Shown here piece after piece: positions 61,601-64,000 of a stretch of DNA of 64,000 nucleotides. The notes beneath the pieces are model-generated. The model was not told the DNA's origin and searched no databases. It was given only the letters and a program-made list of their open reading frames with translations. The stretch comes from Coriaria nepalensis (lineage: Eukaryota; Streptophyta; Magnoliopsida; Cucurbitales; Coriariaceae), in contig CP114485.1 in the NCBI GenBank assembly GCA_027186245.1, positions 248,001 through 312,000 on the forward strand. Reading direction: 5' to 3'. Both the position numbers and the translations under genes were made by a program. The stretch's first letter is position 1; each line of letters opens with the position of its first letter.

Positions 61601-62476
61601 GACATTTTACGTCCCCACTCTTCGATGAAAATTATGCAAAGATTACATCATTACAATATGACATTTATCGCCATATATATTCAATGAAGTTATAATTGGA
61701 GATTGTAAACTTACGATAATTGGCGATTCCAACTTATTCTTTGTCGATGATCTTACATTATTTGGTAAGAAGACGGATTGATCTCAAATGATCTTTATCA
61801 AAAGATGTCTTGAAATTTTCAGCCAAACCTTCGATTTATCCATAAATCAAGGGAAATCAAAAAAAAAAAAAAAGGTTAACATGGAGAGGAAATTGACAAG
61901 GAAAAACGAAGATTCTTGTAGATCTCAAATGATCAAAAGAGAGGAATACATTTGGTAAAATGGGATATTGTTTGTTATCTGGCCAAAAAATGCGGGTGGG
62001 TTTGGAGTTAACAGCTCTTGCCTGCAAAATCAATCTCTGCTTGCCAAAGTTGGATGGAGACTCGTAGAAATTAAAAGCATTTTGTGGGGCATTCAATTCT
62101 CAAATCTAAATATGGGAATTGAAATGATCTTGAAATATGTTTTTCAAGAAGAACTTATCAGTCATATATATTCCGTATTGATATATAGATATATATATAT
62201 ATATATGTATATATATTCCGTATAATCTATTAGCCATTTTCTATGCCGAAACAACCAATGAAACTGGAAATAGATGATCTATAGGGCCAAATACAGGGGC
62301 AATTAAGGATATGCAAAGATGCAAGTATCAATCAGTGAGCAACATTTCAAAGAATATTAAATTGAAAAGAATCTGGGATCGTCAAAATATCTTGTTTTCC
62401 GATGAATTGGTCTCTACAAAATAGCCGGACATTGTCACCAAAAATTTTATTTTTTGATGAAATTATCAAATATATG
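61601..62476. other. Intergenic
   Basis: AT-rich spacer with (TA)n at about 62188-62206. No gene. Confidence 0.5.
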
Positions 62477-63493
62477 GGACGGGGATTAGATTTCATGACG
62501 CTTATATAATTCGTGTAACGCAGGTCGTCCATTATAATTTTTTTTTATCATTCCCTCATCTTCTTTTCATTCTTTAGTCTCTCTATTCCTTTTTTGTTTC
62601 TTCCCCATCTTTCTTTTTATAGTAAATTTTAAAAATTTAAAATTTAGAGTAAAATTAATATTTAGATGATTTTTGATAATTTATTCTATGGATCAAAGAA
62701 TTTTAAATAATTTTGAAATTTTATATTGAATTTAAGATACCGCTCGTTAGTAATATAATAAATTTAAAAAATAACCCTTCTCTCGTACCTTTTTTTTGCT
62801 CAAAATCATTCATCCTCATTTTATTTTGCTTTCTACCTTGTTAAAATTTTAAACAAAATAAATAAAAAATATGAAATTACCGACATGTGAAATGTCGGTC
62901 TAAGTTGCACAGATCGACATCTCATATGTAACTATAAGTTACTCTACATGTCAAAAGGTCTTAGGCGAGACTCTTCGACCTTTAGAGTTACTCTACAGGT
63001 CGAAGTGACTCGACCTTCGTGAAAGGCCCTTCGACCCATAGAGTAATTTAGAGTTATATGTGAGATGTCGATCTGAGATGTATAGACCGATATCTCACAT
63101 GTCGGTAATTTCATATTTTCTACTAATTCAAACCATCGAGAGTTTTCAAAATGCACTAGGTTTATTTTCGAGAGAGAATGAGTTCGTGACTTCCAATGAG
63201 TTTGCGAGCTCAAATAGGTTCGTTGATGTAGGGTAAAATGAAGATTCAAAACTTTGAACGTGCGTTAATGGAGAGGGGTACGAAAGAAAGAAAAAAAAAT
63301 GGCTGAAAGAAAAAAGAAGGAAGCGAGGGGTAAAGAAAAATAAAAACACGTGAATCACTGGGTTAAACACGGTGATCCGCGTGTTTCTTACTGCACAATT
63401 CGTCTTTGGACTATGAGGCTTGCCCAGAGACGCTGGATCTACATGGACGGCCCGGATTATACAGACTGTGTGAGCGTCATGCAATCCGACCCC
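62477..63493 (-). mobile_element. Non-autonomous TIR/foldback element, copy B (inverted)
   Basis: About 1.0 kb, the same element as at 26191-27335 but in opposite orientation. Outer ends GGGGATTAGATTTCATGACG and (complement of the right end) GGGGTCGGATTGCATGACGC form the terminal inverted repeat. The core has the internal inverted pair GACATGTGAAATGTCGGTCT near 62883 and its partner near 63080-63105, with tandem TCGAC-rich units between. Blocks AATGAGTTCGTGACTTCCAA and GCGTTAATGGAGAGG match copy A in reverse. No transposase frame. Confidence 0.65.
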
Positions 63494-64000
63494 ATACGGA
63501 CACGGCCATGTGTCGGTGTGGGACCCCATCTTTAAAATGGGATTAGGCACTCATCTGATAGGGGTCCAAAAAAAGGACCAAAACCAGGTGGAAAATGCTA
63601 TGTATATATCACCTCCATGTGTTCATAGCAAACCATACAACCAAATCCCACGAATAGACAACACTTACTGATGTTGTTGGAGTCTTATTGACGTTCTTCT
63701 TATGGTGTTATGCACTTACTAGTATATCTGTCTAAGACACAGAGAGATAACATGCACCTGTCTTTAAGACAGAGAAACAGCTAACATGCTTATATCGTAA
63801 TCTAAGAGAGAGATAACAAATGATGAACTCTCTTTCTTTTGTATTCGCTTTTTCTACTTTCCAATTTGAAATCAAATCCATATGGTATAAGACAGCATAC
63901 ATATAAACAGTTTGTGAATGAGACGGGCAGTATAAACAGCAACAGAAGAAGAAATTCACACAACTGAAACTTCATCATATAGACAGATTTAAACTTTCCC
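63494..64000. other. Intergenic to window end
   Basis: No gene or repeat recognised. The ORFs here are short and without conservation. Confidence 0.5.

Overview
The window is nuclear DNA of a flowering plant, almost certainly a eudicot. Genes have several GT-AG introns, spacers are AT-rich, and the recognisable products are plant families: TOPLESS-related, PMEI-pectinesterases, a PP2-type F-box protein, an S-like RNase T2 and a plant PP2C. Ty1/Copia and Ty3/Gypsy debris and microsatellites fill the gaps. I cannot name the species. Exon coordinates were built by hand from splice consensus, reading frame and remembered family conservation, without transcript support.

Layout. 0-4.6 kb: upstream end of a possible minus-strand gene, then RPL22 and a HIG1-domain protein (both -). 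4.6-8 kb: retroelement-like repeats. 8-11.5 kb: an intact S-like RNase T2 gene whose catalytic residues are all replaced, followed by three decayed RNase fragments (+). 12-18.6 kb: housekeeping block with a frameshifted TCTP gene (+), RPT5 of the 26S proteasome (-) and RPL18 (+). 19-21.4 kb: an epoxide hydrolase gene with an in-frame stop and a FAR1/MULE fragment (both -). 21.8-31.7 kb: a pectinesterase cluster (-) with two intact genes and two fragments, broken up by Copia debris, a TIR/foldback element and a 5' fragment of TOPLESS. 33.3-34.2 kb: F-box/PP2-like gene (-). 35.4-39 kb: a CTU1 pseudogene truncated beside a Gypsy remnant (-). 39.7-46.4 kb: an intact 25-exon TOPLESS-related co-repressor (+), followed by a 3' fragment of the same gene. 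49.1-53.6 kb: eIF3a (+), whose C-terminus is cut by a 10-bp tandem duplication. 54.3-55.7 kb: mitochondrial SSB (+). 56.3-57.7 kb: intronless aspartyl protease (+). 58.5-60.6 kb: PP2C (-). 62.5-63.5 kb: a second, inverted copy of the TIR/foldback element.

There is no operon logic. Several genes serve protein synthesis and turnover (RPL22, RPL18, eIF3a, RPT5, TCTP), and both ribosomal protein genes carry site II boxes. The pectinesterases act in the cell wall. TOPLESS is a transcriptional co-repressor. The notable theme is local duplication and decay: RNase T2, pectinesterase and TOPLESS each have broken partial copies nearby, and four otherwise well-conserved genes (TCTP, epoxide hydrolase, CTU1, eIF3a) carry disabling or truncating lesions.
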